Source: Roseiarcus sp963765375 (GTDB lineage Bacteria; Pseudomonadota; Alphaproteobacteria; Rhizobiales; Beijerinckiaceae). From it: a DNA stretch of 64,000 nucleotides. Made by a program: the position numbers and the translations under genes. The notes below the pieces were generated by a model. The model had not been told where the DNA came from and did no database searches. It saw nothing but the letters and a program-made list of their open reading frames with translations. Location of the stretch: contig CAVXVZ010000011.1 of assembly GCA_963765375.1 (NCBI GenBank), positions 62,001-126,000 on the forward strand. The letters are read 5' to 3'. Of this stretch, positions 44,464 through 53,426 are shown one piece after another; position 1 is the first letter of the stretch; every line of letters begins with the position of its first letter.

Positions 44464-47400
44464 GATTCCCTCCCATACCGGTGCATCATCGCGAAAGTCT
44501 TGCTTCGGCCGAGCGGGTCGTCAGGCGGGTAATAGACCTGTCCCTGGTCGGCCGCGGCTTTCATCGCCGCCAGTTGCACCTTGCCCTGGTTCTTGAACGA
44601 CCACGGCGAAAGCAGCCGCTTGCGAACGACGTAGTCGAGACGCGCCGCGGTCAGGTCGAACAGCAAGGTGCACCCGCCGCGATAGTGCGTCTTGTCCGGA
44701 TCGGCCCAGAAGCTTTGAGTGATTTCAATAACCAGCGTCGACTTCGACGATCCATCGGGGGCGCTCCGCCGGCAGACGCGCACGGAATGGACCTCGATCG
44801 GACGAATGTCGCCGCTATAGGTCTGATCGTCCAATACGCCGCTCCACGATTTCGCTGGCTCCTCAAATCCGAGGATCTGGCGGAGAAGGAGGCGCTGCGA
44901 TTCGTTCGGGTCGGTAAGCCACTTTTGCAGAATGCCCGCATTCCACCGCGAAAGTTCGAAGGCTTTCGCCCGATCGATCGCGAGCCCCCAACTCTGATCG
45001 AGCAGGGGAAGGACCGTGGAAAATTCGTTGGCGAGCTTCGCCTCCATCGGCGGCGGCTCCCACAGGAGGCTGTCCTCCGCGAGTCGCCTGATGTCGTAAG
45101 GCACGATCCCCCGTTCCCGGAATGCGTCGATGAAGGCGACGCGATAGCCGCGGTCATCGTCGCGCACGAGATCGCGGTCGGCGGTGATGATCGCGCGCAG
45201 AAAGTCGCCGAACTCGAGATTGACGGGAGGGCAATAGTCGAGCGCGCGGATGCACATGTTCAGCACATGCTCCGCGGTCTTCGAGGCTTCGCTTGCCAGA
45301 CGGTTCGCGAGATCGACCGAGATTTCGCCGCCGGGCAGGATTCCCGAGCCGTTGGTCGCAAGCCGGATGAGGTCAGCGCAGCGCGACTGATAGATGGTGA
45401 GGAACGCGGCGAACACGGCCGAGACCAGGATCGCGCCGCGCGTATGCGGCTCCGTCACATCGTCGGTGAGCACCGGGACCGCGGCGCCGACTTCTCCCAC
45501 GAACCGGCGGAGCGCGCCATGCATGCCCATCGCCTGCCCGAATTGCTGCGCCAATTGTCCGAGGCGCCGGCCGATATCCGCCGTCGAGCCCTGCGCCTTT
45601 CGGATTTGCCGGGTGAGCGACTCGGGCATCGAAAAATGCTGGAAGAGCGCGACAATGTCGGCGAAAGCCTCGTGGAACGCGGCCATGTCGACATTGGTCC
45701 GCTCGGAATATCGGGGATGCAGCCCATCAAGCAGGGCATGCGTCGTCTCATGGGCGACGATGTCGTGCGCTACGACGCCGAAGACGACCGAACCGCGCAC
45801 CACCGAGCCGCTGCTGTCGGCAGCCGGGAAATAGCCGAAAAGCAAGGCGATCTTCTCCGGATCGTAATAGGCGTTCGCCTCCCGCAGCGCGTGGGGATAA
45901 ATTCTGAGCGCTCCCACATAACCATCGTTCGGCGGCTTTTCGCCATTCGCGGCAGCGCGGCGGCGCGCCCATAGCGCCTTGCGCCCGAGCGCCCGCTCGA
46001 AGCGGTCGATCGTGCGCATCGCCACCGCATAGGCCATCTGCTGGTGAAACTGCGGGCTGGATTCGGAAGGCGAAAGCCCGCTTTCGTGCAAGATGTTCGG
46101 ATGGTTGAGATTGACAGGCGCGTAGCAGGCGTTGCTCGCCGGGTCGACGTCCACGACCTCGAGATACTCCCCGATCGGTCCCGGCTTGAGATCGCGCTCC
46201 CAGGGCACGGCGACCGTCGCCACGCTCACATCGAAGAGAGTCGGGTCGGTCTCCTGCCCGGGATCGTACGCATAGATTCGCAGACGGCGAAACGGCGGCT
46301 CCGGAATCGGCGGTTTGAGGGCGAGCGCGATGAAATGCCTTTTCATCGCTTCCGCCGCCGGCGTTAGGGGTTCGGGCGCCTTCGGCTTCGGCGCGCCCGC
46401 CCCGACGCTGGCTTTTTCCAGCGCGGCGCGCAGCGTCTTGGAGAGATCCGTTCTCGCGAGCATCTCCTCCACCAGTTCCGCTCGCGACAGGGTTTCCACC
46501 CGCCCGTCGAGACCGGACTTCGCCGCGATCTGGGTGGCCTCGAGATCGAGCATCGAGAGTTTCGAGGGCCCCGCCGCCGCGAAGGCGGGCGCGGAATCGC
46601 CAAGCAGCAATTTCAGAAGCGCGAAGCTCGCGGCGTCGGGGGGCGTCGGAGCCAATTGGGAAGCGGGCGCCGCGCCAAGCGAGAGCGCGTCGGCGGTGCG
46701 GAGCATGCCGGCGCCGAGCTCCGGAGCAAAGGCGGCGGCGCCCTTGGCGGCGCTCTCGAACAGGGCCTTCCGCACCGCCTCGACGCGCATCCAGTCCTCT
46801 CGATAGGCGTTGTATTCCGCCCGATGCTTGTCGATCCACAGCGCCGCCGCCGCCGCCACCTGGGGCGTGGCCGAGGAGGTGCCGTTGCCGTCGAAATCCA
46901 CGACGGCCGGCTCGCCGAACCGGGCCCACGGCACGTTCGGGGTATAGGCCGCAATGGCGGTCCGCATCTTGGCGTCCGGACCGTAGTTGCCGGCCATCCG
47001 CTTCAAGGGAAGATTGGCGTAAGGGGCGCCGTTCGCCATCACGCCGCAGGCCGCGATGACCCGCCCGAATCGCGCCGGATACACGACGACATGCGTCGGC
47101 GCGTTGCCGTAGTTGTTTCCGGAAGCGGTGACGACGACCACCCCGGCGTCGTAAAGCGCGTTGATCGCGTCGGCCCACGCCTGGGAGGGAAGGCCGCCCA
47201 TGCTCATGCTCACGACATGGACGCGCTTCCCCTCCGATTTGCAGAGGCCGTGGACGTAGTCGAAGCCCCTCGCGATCGAGCTGTTGCTGAACAGAACGAC
47301 CCGGTTGGCGACCCGAACCGGCACGACCTCGGCGTTCGGCGCGCAGCCAAAAGGCTTGAGGCCTGGCACGGTCGCGCCGGCCAGGATGCTCAGCGTGCCG

Positions 47401-48044
47401 CAGCCGTGGCTGAAATTGTTGAAGAGCGCTCCCTCCGACCGATCCGTCGCATCGTCCGGCTTGTCCGCGTCGACGAAATTGTGCGCGAGATCCGTGCGCA
47501 GGTGCTTGGGAACCGATTTGTGGGTCGGGTCGTAGCCCGTATCGAGATGAGCGATCCGGACCCCCGCGCCTCCGCTCGTCTGCGCGAACGCAGAATCCAT
47601 CTGGTTATGGGTGGTGTTGCGGAACCAGTAATTGTCGTCCGCGACGCCGGAATAGCCGTCGCCGATGTCTTGCGGGCGCGGCCCTCCGACGCGGGCGGCG
47701 AGCTTTTGCCCGGTATCGGGCGGAGCGACGACCGGCCATCGCTGCACAAGGTCCGGTTCGACCGCGGCCGCTCTCGGATTGGCGGCGAGAATGTCGTGAC
47801 AATGGTCCCAGGCTTCGGCCTCGTCGAGTTGCGTCGACGCCGTCGCCAGCCGCCATACGCCGCCGCTCGCGGCGAGACCCGGGGCGCGGGCGACGCCGAT
47901 GCTGCGAAACAGCGGCTCGGAGGCAAAGGTGACGGCAGGTCCGCTCACGCCCAGAGGGGCCGAGATGCGCGACGACTCTGCCGCCGAAGGATCGCGGAAT
48001 TTGATCAGAAAGCGGTTCGTCGTCTCGAAAGCATTCATCGGCAT
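44460..48044 (-). CDS. giant fusion protease: subtilisin-like S8 domain plus HExxH gluzincin domain
   Basis: A 1194-residue protein without a signal peptide. Residues 1-105 look like a propeptide/inhibitor region. The S8 catalytic triad is D168 (AHLDTGYD), H213 (SHGCGTLS) and S390 (GTSSATP), with the oxyanion N310 (ASGNN). A linker follows (about 460-570). The C-terminal half carries a second protease: H765-E-T-T-H769 with a third ligand E792 in AFHEAFADIVAL, a thermolysin-like gluzincin arrangement. The last 300 residues are helical. A second in-frame ATG at 48038 has better spacing to AAGG. The stop overlaps the MBL-hydrolase start. I know of no characterised protein with this layout. Confidence 0.85.
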   Translation of the reverse strand: MPMNAFETTNRFLIKFRDPSAAESSRISAPLGVSGPAVTFASEPLFRSIGVARAPGLAASGGVWRLATASTQLDEAEAWDHCHDILAANPRAAAVEPDLVQRWPVVAPPDTGQKLAARVGGPRPQDIGDGYSGVADDNYWFRNTTHNQMDSAFAQTSGGAGVRIAHLDTGYDPTHKSVPKHLRTDLAHNFVDADKPDDATDRSEGALFNNFSHGCGTLSILAGATVPGLKPFGCAPNAEVVPVRVANRVVLFSNSSIARGFDYVHGLCKSEGKRVHVVSMSMGGLPSQAWADAINALYDAGVVVVTASGNNYGNAPTHVVVYPARFGRVIAACGVMANGAPYANLPLKRMAGNYGPDAKMRTAIAAYTPNVPWARFGEPAVVDFDGNGTSSATPQVAAAAALWIDKHRAEYNAYREDWMRVEAVRKALFESAAKGAAAFAPELGAGMLRTADALSLGAAPASQLAPTPPDAASFALLKLLLGDSAPAFAAAGPSKLSMLDLEATQIAAKSGLDGRVETLSRAELVEEMLARTDLSKTLRAALEKASVGAGAPKPKAPEPLTPAAEAMKRHFIALALKPPIPEPPFRRLRIYAYDPGQETDPTLFDVSVATVAVPWERDLKPGPIGEYLEVVDVDPASNACYAPVNLNHPNILHESGLSPSESSPQFHQQMAYAVAMRTIDRFERALGRKALWARRRAAANGEKPPNDGYVGALRIYPHALREANAYYDPEKIALLFGYFPAADSSGSVVRGSVVFGVVAHDIVAHETTHALLDGLHPRYSERTNVDMAAFHEAFADIVALFQHFSMPESLTRQIRKAQGSTADIGRRLGQLAQQFGQAMGMHGALRRFVGEVGAAVPVLTDDVTEPHTRGAILVSAVFAAFLTIYQSRCADLIRLATNGSGILPGGEISVDLANRLASEASKTAEHVLNMCIRALDYCPPVNLEFGDFLRAIITADRDLVRDDDRGYRVAFIDAFRERGIVPYDIRRLAEDSLLWEPPPMEAKLANEFSTVLPLLDQSWGLAIDRAKAFELSRWNAGILQKWLTDPNESQRLLLRQILGFEEPAKSWSGVLDDQTYSGDIRPIEVHSVRVCRRSAPDGSSKSTLVIEITQSFWADPDKTHYRGGCTLLFDLTAARLDYVVRKRLLSPWSFKNQGKVQLAAMKAAADQGQVYYPPDDPLGRSKTFAMMHRYGRES

Positions 48045-48104
48045 ACCTTCAGTCCTTCAGGAACCGGCAATCAAGCCGATGCTAGCGCCGGGAGTCCAGA
48101 ACGC

Positions 48105-48120
48105 TGTGATCTCCATCACA
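48105..48120. promoter_or_regulatory. CRP/FNR-type palindrome upstream of the dual protease operon
   Basis: TGTGA-TCTCCA-TCACA is a perfect match to the CRP consensus TGTGA-N6-TCACA. It lies about 61 bases before the protease start, where an activator site could act. A class III nucleotide cyclase gene is in the same window at 60.7-61.8 kb, but no CRP gene is. Confidence 0.6.
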
Positions 48121-48262
48121 ATGGACGACGGGAAATCGCCATAGCGCTTTGTGGCTCCGTGAATAGGCGCCCCGCCTGATGGACAGCGGCGAACATGACC
48201 GCTTCGGACGTCGCCTCTTCGGGCGAAAGCTCCTCGACGATACGGCCCTGCCTCGAGACTTA

Positions 48263-49572
48263 GGGCCCGTCAGGAAACAACTGAATTGGGTGCGAGGTGG
48301 GGGATTCCCAAGTTTGGGATCGTATCCTATGCGCGGGCATGCTCGATGTTGCTCTGATTCGCGAACGTTTTGAGGCTTTGTCGCCGCATCTCGACGAACG
48401 CGGGCGGCGGCTGTTCGCAGCTACTGAAGCCGCGGCCGCCGGTTACGGCGGCATTGCGGCAGTGTCGCGGATCACCGGCATCGCCGCAAGCACCATCGGC
48501 CGCGGCCTGAATGAACTCGCGGCGCCGACGCGGTTGGAGCCGGGCCGCATCCGCCGTTCGGGCGGCGGCCGCAAAGCGCTGGTCGTGACGGACCGGAAGC
48601 TTCTCGACGACTTGAACGGGCTGGTCGAGCCCGAGGCGCGCGGCGATCCGATGTCGCCGTTGCGCTGGACTTGCAAGAGTCTGCGCCGAGTGGCGGCCGA
48701 ACTCGCCGCCCTGGGGCATCGCGTGAGCCATACGGTCGTGGGCGAATTGCTGAGGCAGCAGAAGTTCAGCCTTCAGGCCAACCGCAAGACCCGAGAGGGC
48801 GACAGCCATCCAGATCGCGATGCCCAGTTCGCCTACATCAACACCGAGGTGAGCGCCGCCCTGGCCGAAGGCCAAGCAGTGATCTCGGTCGACACCAAGA
48901 AAAAGGAACTCGTCGGCGACTTCAAGAATGCCGGACGCGAGTGGCGTCGCCAAGGCGAGCCGGAAGAGGTGCGGGTCCACGACTTCCTGATCAAGGAACT
49001 GGGCCGGGCGGTCCCCTATGGCATTTACGATCTCGCCAGCAATGCCGGTTGGGTGAGCGTCGGCATCACCCACGACACGGCGGCCTTCGCGGTCCAGACG
49101 ATTCGCCGCTGGTGGCAGGAGCTCGGCCGCGCCCGTTACCCCGAGGCCACCCAACTCGTTATCACCGCCGACGGCGGCGGCTCCAACGGCTATCGCGTCC
49201 GCCTGTGGAAACGCGAGCTGCAACGTCTGGCCGACGAGACCGGCATCGCCATTGAGGTGCATCACCTGCCCCCGGGGACCAGCAAGTGGAACAAGATCGA
49301 GCACCGTCTATTCTCGTTCATATCGCAAAACTGGCGGGCCAAACCGTTGGTCAGCTATCAGGTCATCGTCAATCTGATCTCGGCCACCACCACCTCGACC
49401 GGTCTCGAGGTACGCTGCGAACTGGACGCCAATACATATCCCAAGGGCGTCACCGTCCCCGACGCCGAAATGGCCGCCCTCAATATCGAATGCGCCGAAT
49501 TTCACGGCGAATGGAACTATACGATCCGCCCCACCAACCGGTCAGATCGAGCGGTTGATTCCTGACAAGCGC
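48263..49572 (+). mobile_element. ISAzo13-family insertion sequence
   Basis: A 1310-base element. The left end reads GGGCCCGTCAGGAAACAAC and the right end (inverted) GCGCTTGTCAGGAATCAAC, so 15 or so of 19 bases match. A 3-base duplication, TTA, flanks it (48260-48262 and 49573-49575). It carries one complete transposase gene and lies between the dual-protease promoter and glyA. Confidence 0.85.
48339..49565 (+). CDS. ISAzo13-family transposase
   Basis: A 408-residue transposase. The N-terminal helix-turn-helix (YGGIAAVSRITGIAASTIGRGL) is followed by the DDE core with the family signature SVDTKKKELVGDFKNAGREW, then ITADGGGSNGYR and HHLPPGTSKWNKIEHRLFSFI. The gene is uninterrupted, so the element may be active. 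ATG at 48339 is chosen over an upstream in-frame ATG at 48297 that would reach into the terminal region. Confidence 0.92.
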   Translation: MLDVALIRERFEALSPHLDERGRRLFAATEAAAAGYGGIAAVSRITGIAASTIGRGLNELAAPTRLEPGRIRRSGGGRKALVVTDRKLLDDLNGLVEPEARGDPMSPLRWTCKSLRRVAAELAALGHRVSHTVVGELLRQQKFSLQANRKTREGDSHPDRDAQFAYINTEVSAALAEGQAVISVDTKKKELVGDFKNAGREWRRQGEPEEVRVHDFLIKELGRAVPYGIYDLASNAGWVSVGITHDTAAFAVQTIRRWWQELGRARYPEATQLVITADGGGSNGYRVRLWKRELQRLADETGIAIEVHHLPPGTSKWNKIEHRLFSFISQNWRAKPLVSYQVIVNLISATTTSTGLEVRCELDANTYPKGVTVPDAEMAALNIECAEFHGEWNYTIRPTNRSDRAVDS

Positions 49573-49719
49573 TTAGCGGCGCGAGGTGATCGCCGGGTGA
49601 CGCCGGTTGCGGGATCATAGCGGATGATCCGGCGCTTTGTCTGGTTCTCGCCCGCCGCGCGTGTTAAGGCCGCGCGGCTTGCCGTCCCGGCCAGGCCCCG
49701 ATCGAAGGAAGCTCGGCTC

Positions 49720-51018
49720 ATGACCGTTTCCGCCCCCGCCTCCGTGCGTTCCAATTCGTTCTTTTCCGCCCCCCTCGCCGCCGCCGATCCGGAGATCGCG
49801 CGCGCGATCGAGCTCGAACTCGGTCGCCAGCGCGATTCGATCGAGCTCATCGCCTCGGAGAACATCGTCTCGCGGGCGGTGCTCGAGGCGCAGGGCTCGG
49901 TCATGACCAACAAATACGCGGAGGGCTATTCCGGCCGCCGCTACTATGGCGGCTGCCAGTTCGTCGACATCGCCGAAAATCTGGCGATCGAGCGGGCCTG
50001 CCGGCTGTTCGACTGCCGGTTCGCCAATGTGCAGCCCAATTCCGGCAGTCAGGCCAACCAGGGCGTGTTCATGGCGCTCATGCAGCCCGGCGATACGTTC
50101 ATGGGCCTCGATCTCGCCGCCGGCGGCCACCTCACCCACGGGTCGCCGGTGAACATGTCCGGCCGGTGGTTCAAGCCGGTCGCCTATGGGGTCGACCGGA
50201 CGACGCACCGGATCGACATGGACGAGGTCGAGGCGCTGGCCCGCGAGCACAAGCCCAAGCTCATCATGGCCGGCGGCTCGGCTTATGCGCGGCACTGGGA
50301 CTTCGCCCGCTTCCGCGCGATATGCGACGCGGTCGGCGCCTTTTTCGTCGTCGACATCGCCCATTTCGCCGGGCTCGTCGCCGGCGGCGCCCATCCCTCG
50401 CCGTTCCCGCACGCCCATGTCGTGACGACCACGACGCACAAGACGCTTCGCGGCCCGCGCGGCGGCATGATCCTGACCAACGACGCCGAACTCGCCAAGA
50501 AGATCAATTCGGCGATCTTCCCGGGCCTCCAGGGCGGGCCGCTCATGCATGTCATCGCCGCCAAGGCGGTGGCGTTCCACGAGGCGCTGACGCCCGAATT
50601 CAAGCTTTACGCCCATGCCGTCGTCGCCAACGCCAGGGCGATGGCCGATCCGATCGCCGCGGGAGGCTACAGGCTCGTGACCGGGGGGACGGACAACCAC
50701 CTGATGCTGGTCGATCTCACGCCCAAGGGCCTCACCGGCAAGGCGGCCGAGGCGGCGCTCGACCGCGCCAACATCACCTGCAACAAGAACGGCATTCCGT
50801 TCGACCCGCAGAAGCCCATGGTGACGTCAGGGATCCGGCTCGGATCGCCCGCGGCCACCTCGCGCGGGTTCGGGACGGCGGAATTCGCCAAGGTCGGGCG
50901 TCTCGTCGTCGGGACCCTGGACGGCTTGGCGGCGAACGGCGAATCGGGGAATGCTGCGGTCGAGGCGAAGGTGAAGGCGGACGTCGCCGAACTCACCCGG
51001 CGGTTTCCGATCTACTAG
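49720..51018 (+). CDS. glyA: serine hydroxymethyltransferase
   Basis: A 432-residue PLP enzyme that interconverts serine and glycine with tetrahydrofolate. The segments SIELIASENIVSRAVLEAQGS, NVQPNSGSQANQGVF and the PLP-Lys site TTTTHKTLRGPRGG are clear. The start at 49720 has GAAGGA upstream and fits the family N-terminus; 32 upstream in-frame codons are rejected. It begins the glyA-nrdR-ribD cluster common in alphaproteobacteria. Confidence 0.96.
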   Translation: MTVSAPASVRSNSFFSAPLAAADPEIARAIELELGRQRDSIELIASENIVSRAVLEAQGSVMTNKYAEGYSGRRYYGGCQFVDIAENLAIERACRLFDCRFANVQPNSGSQANQGVFMALMQPGDTFMGLDLAAGGHLTHGSPVNMSGRWFKPVAYGVDRTTHRIDMDEVEALAREHKPKLIMAGGSAYARHWDFARFRAICDAVGAFFVVDIAHFAGLVAGGAHPSPFPHAHVVTTTTHKTLRGPRGGMILTNDAELAKKINSAIFPGLQGGPLMHVIAAKAVAFHEALTPEFKLYAHAVVANARAMADPIAAGGYRLVTGGTDNHLMLVDLTPKGLTGKAAEAALDRANITCNKNGIPFDPQKPMVTSGIRLGSPAATSRGFGTAEFAKVGRLVVGTLDGLAANGESGNAAVEAKVKADVAELTRRFPIY

Positions 51019-51050
51019 CGCGCCGGGGTTGACGATGAAGGGCGGCTCAG

Positions 51051-51560
51051 ATGCGATGCCCCTATTGCGGCGGGCTCGATACGCAGGTGAAGGATTCCCG
51101 GCCGACGGAGGACGCTTCGTCGATTCGAAGGCGTCGCATCTGTCCCGATTGCGGCGGCCGGTTCACCACCTTTGAGCGGGTGCAGCTGCGCGAATTGCAG
51201 GTGGTCAAGAAGAACGGCCGCCGCGCGCCGTTCGACCGCGACAAGCTCGTGCGCTCGGTGCAGGTCGCGCTGCGCAAGCGGTCGGTCGAGCCAGAGCGGG
51301 TCGAGCGAATGATCAACGGCGTCGTGCGCCAGCTCGAGAGCCAGACCGACGGCGACATTCCGACCGAGCGGATCGGCGAATTGGTCATGGAGGGCCTGAA
51401 GGCGCTCGACGACGTCGCTTATGTGCGCTTCGCCTCGGTCTACCGCAATTTCCGCGAGGCGCGCGACTTCAACGCCATCGTCGGCGAGCTCGAGGCCGAA
51501 CCTGACCCGGCTCCGGCGCGGGCGGCGGCCCGCCAACGCCGGGACGCGCCCGCTTCATGA
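51051..51560 (+). CDS. nrdR: transcriptional repressor NrdR
   Basis: A 169-residue regulator of ribonucleotide reductase genes. The zinc ribbon is C3-x2-C6 and C31-x2-C34. The ATP-cone domain follows (about 49-139, LQVVKKNGRRAPFDRDKL). The C-terminus has an extra 15-20 Ala/Arg-rich residues. The stop overlaps the ribD start by 4 bp. The gene order glyA-nrdR-ribD supports the identification. Confidence 0.95.
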   Translation: MRCPYCGGLDTQVKDSRPTEDASSIRRRRICPDCGGRFTTFERVQLRELQVVKKNGRRAPFDRDKLVRSVQVALRKRSVEPERVERMINGVVRQLESQTDGDIPTERIGELVMEGLKALDDVAYVRFASVYRNFREARDFNAIVGELEAEPDPAPARAAARQRRDAPAS

Positions 51561-52684
51561 GCGAAAGCGCAGGCGCGGGGACCGACGAGGACCGGCGCTG
51601 GATGACGGCGGCGCTCAATCTCGGATCGCGGTCGCTGGGCCTCGCAGCGCCCAACCCCTCCGTCGGCGCGATCCTGGTCAAGGGTGGGGCGGCGGTCGGG
51701 CGCGGAGCGACGGCGCCGGGCGGAAGGCCCCATGCCGAACGGATCGCGATCGAGCGCGCGGGGGCTGCCGCGCGCGGCGCGACGCTCTATGTGACCCTCG
51801 AGCCGTGCTCGCACACCGGCGTCTCGCCGCCCTGCGCCGACGCGATCATCGCGGCCGACGTCGCCCGCGTCGTGTCGGCGATGGAGGATCCGAATCCGCT
51901 CGTCGGTGGCCAGGGCCACGCGCGGCTCCGCGCGGCGGGAATCGCGGTCACGGTCGGCCCAGGGGCGGCCCAGGCTGGGCGCGATCATCTCGGCCATATC
52001 CTCAGGGTGACAGCAGGACGGCCGTGCGTGACGCTGAAGCTGGCGGAGACGGCGGACGGCTTTGCCTCCGGCGACGCCCATGACGCGCGCCTGCGGATCA
52101 CCGGACCGATCGCCGACCTTCGCGTCCAGGTCATGCGCTCGACCCACGAGGCGATCATGGTCGGCGTCGGGACGGCGCTGGCCGACGATCCGGCGCTGAC
52201 GGTCCGCCTGCCGGGGGTCGATCTCAAGCCGTTGCGGGTCGCGCTCGACCGCCGCCTCAGTCTGCCCGCGCGCTCGCGCCTCGCGGCGACCGCACGCGAT
52301 GTTCCGACCCTCGTCTTCGCCGGGCCGGACGCGGCGGAGGAGGCGGCTCGGCAACTCGCGGACCTCGGCGTCCAGGTCGAGCGCGTCGGCGTCGACGCAG
52401 AGGGCGGGATCGATCTCCGCCAAGCCTTGCGGGCGCTCGCCGCGCGCGGGATCACCCGTGTCTTCAGCGAAGGGGGCCCGCGCGTCGCCGCCCGGCTCAT
52501 CGGGCTAAAGCTCGCGGACACGGTCGCGCTCATCACCGCGGAGAAGCCGCTCGGCCGGCCGGGCGTTCCGGCGCTCGGCGAGGAAGCGCGCGCGACGCTC
52601 ATGGACGGATCGCGTTATCGGCCGCATGAAACGCTGGCCTATGGGCCCGACACGATGCGGGTGTGGGAGCGGACCGAATCATAG
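51557..52684 (+). CDS. ribD: bifunctional riboflavin biosynthesis deaminase/reductase
   Basis: A 375-residue enzyme for the second and third steps of riboflavin synthesis. The N-terminal deaminase has the zinc site H59-A-E61 and C84/C93 (LEPCSHTGVSPPC). The C-terminal reductase (about 150-370) has the SEGGPRVAARLI motif. It follows nrdR with overlap. In related genomes ribE follows closely; here a gene on the opposite strand intervenes. Confidence 0.94.
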   Translation: MSESAGAGTDEDRRWMTAALNLGSRSLGLAAPNPSVGAILVKGGAAVGRGATAPGGRPHAERIAIERAGAAARGATLYVTLEPCSHTGVSPPCADAIIAADVARVVSAMEDPNPLVGGQGHARLRAAGIAVTVGPGAAQAGRDHLGHILRVTAGRPCVTLKLAETADGFASGDAHDARLRITGPIADLRVQVMRSTHEAIMVGVGTALADDPALTVRLPGVDLKPLRVALDRRLSLPARSRLAATARDVPTLVFAGPDAAEEAARQLADLGVQVERVGVDAEGGIDLRQALRALAARGITRVFSEGGPRVAARLIGLKLADTVALITAEKPLGRPGVPALGEEARATLMDGSRYRPHETLAYGPDTMRVWERTES

Positions 52685-52703
52685 GGCCACGGCGGCAGCC
52701 CGG

Positions 52704-53291
52704 CTATCCTCGGATGCGCTCGCGGGCCAGGGACGCCTGCACAGACAACAGTTCGCACTGAGTGCGTCGGAAGTATAGACGGCCGTCATTGTCGAGCACT
52801 GGCAATAATCCCGAGCCGATCGGGTGTCCTTCCACGGTTCTCTGTCGTTCGATTGCGATCTTCATCGAGATGATGACCGTATCAATCCTTTTCGTCACGT
52901 ACAGCTCAACCAGATGCCGCAACATTTTGGTTTGAACGTGGATCTGCAGTCGCGGCGAACGAACATCAAGCTCATTCCAAATCATCCTGGCTGACCGGTG
53001 GTGCGGAGAAGCGGCGAATTCCTCGTCGGCCTGTGCGAACGCCGCGACGTCGACCGCGAAACGGTCGAAGGCGGCCCTGTCCCCGACCGACAGCGCGTTC
53101 GCAGCGGTCCCGACGCCGTGTAGAACCGAATATCGCAGGGATGACCGCGGCAGACGAATAATGGAATCGCCTGGAATCATGCGCGGCTGACGAAAGATGT
53201 CGTTGAAGATTACGTCAATGTCCAGCCAATACAGCGTGGAGCGCGGATCAGACCGATCGCGAGATGAAGTTTGGCCGGACCCAGTTGTCAT
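52704..53291 (-). CDS. hypothetical protein between ribD and ribE
   Basis: A 195-residue protein that I do not recognise. It is neither membrane nor clearly secreted. The sequence is mixed, with a segment RLQIHVQTKMLRHLVELYV and a DNDGRLYFRRTQCE tail. The DNA is less GC-rich than its neighbours, and the gene lies on the opposite strand inside the riboflavin cluster, so recent insertion is plausible. No good ribosome binding site is seen before the ATG at 53291. Confidence 0.5.
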   Translation of the reverse strand: MTTGSGQTSSRDRSDPRSTLYWLDIDVIFNDIFRQPRMIPGDSIIRLPRSSLRYSVLHGVGTAANALSVGDRAAFDRFAVDVAAFAQADEEFAASPHHRSARMIWNELDVRSPRLQIHVQTKMLRHLVELYVTKRIDTVIISMKIAIERQRTVEGHPIGSGLLPVLDNDGRLYFRRTQCELLSVQASLARERIRG

Positions 53292-53426
53292 GATTCGGAT
53301 GTAGATATTGTTTGCCCTGACATAGATCTATCATGCCATCGCTCGTAGCGGAATGACATGCGGGTGGGCGCGCGCAGAAAATTGGGTGCGCTTCGACAAA
53401 GGCGTGGGCTGACACGAGGGACGCGA

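Noticed and set aside
44481..48179. Several long plus-strand frames (for example 44481-45974 and 46656-48179)
   Set aside because: Shadows of the dual-protease gene; the minus-strand frame has full catalytic motifs and the plus frames have none.
48179..49620. A 42-codon frame restored by removing the ISAzo13 element
   Set aside because: No ribosome binding site or family; frames of this length arise by chance in GC-rich DNA.
51019..53426. FMN riboswitch for the riboflavin genes
   Set aside because: ribD overlaps nrdR and leaves no leader; the region before ribE shows no RFN-like conserved segments.
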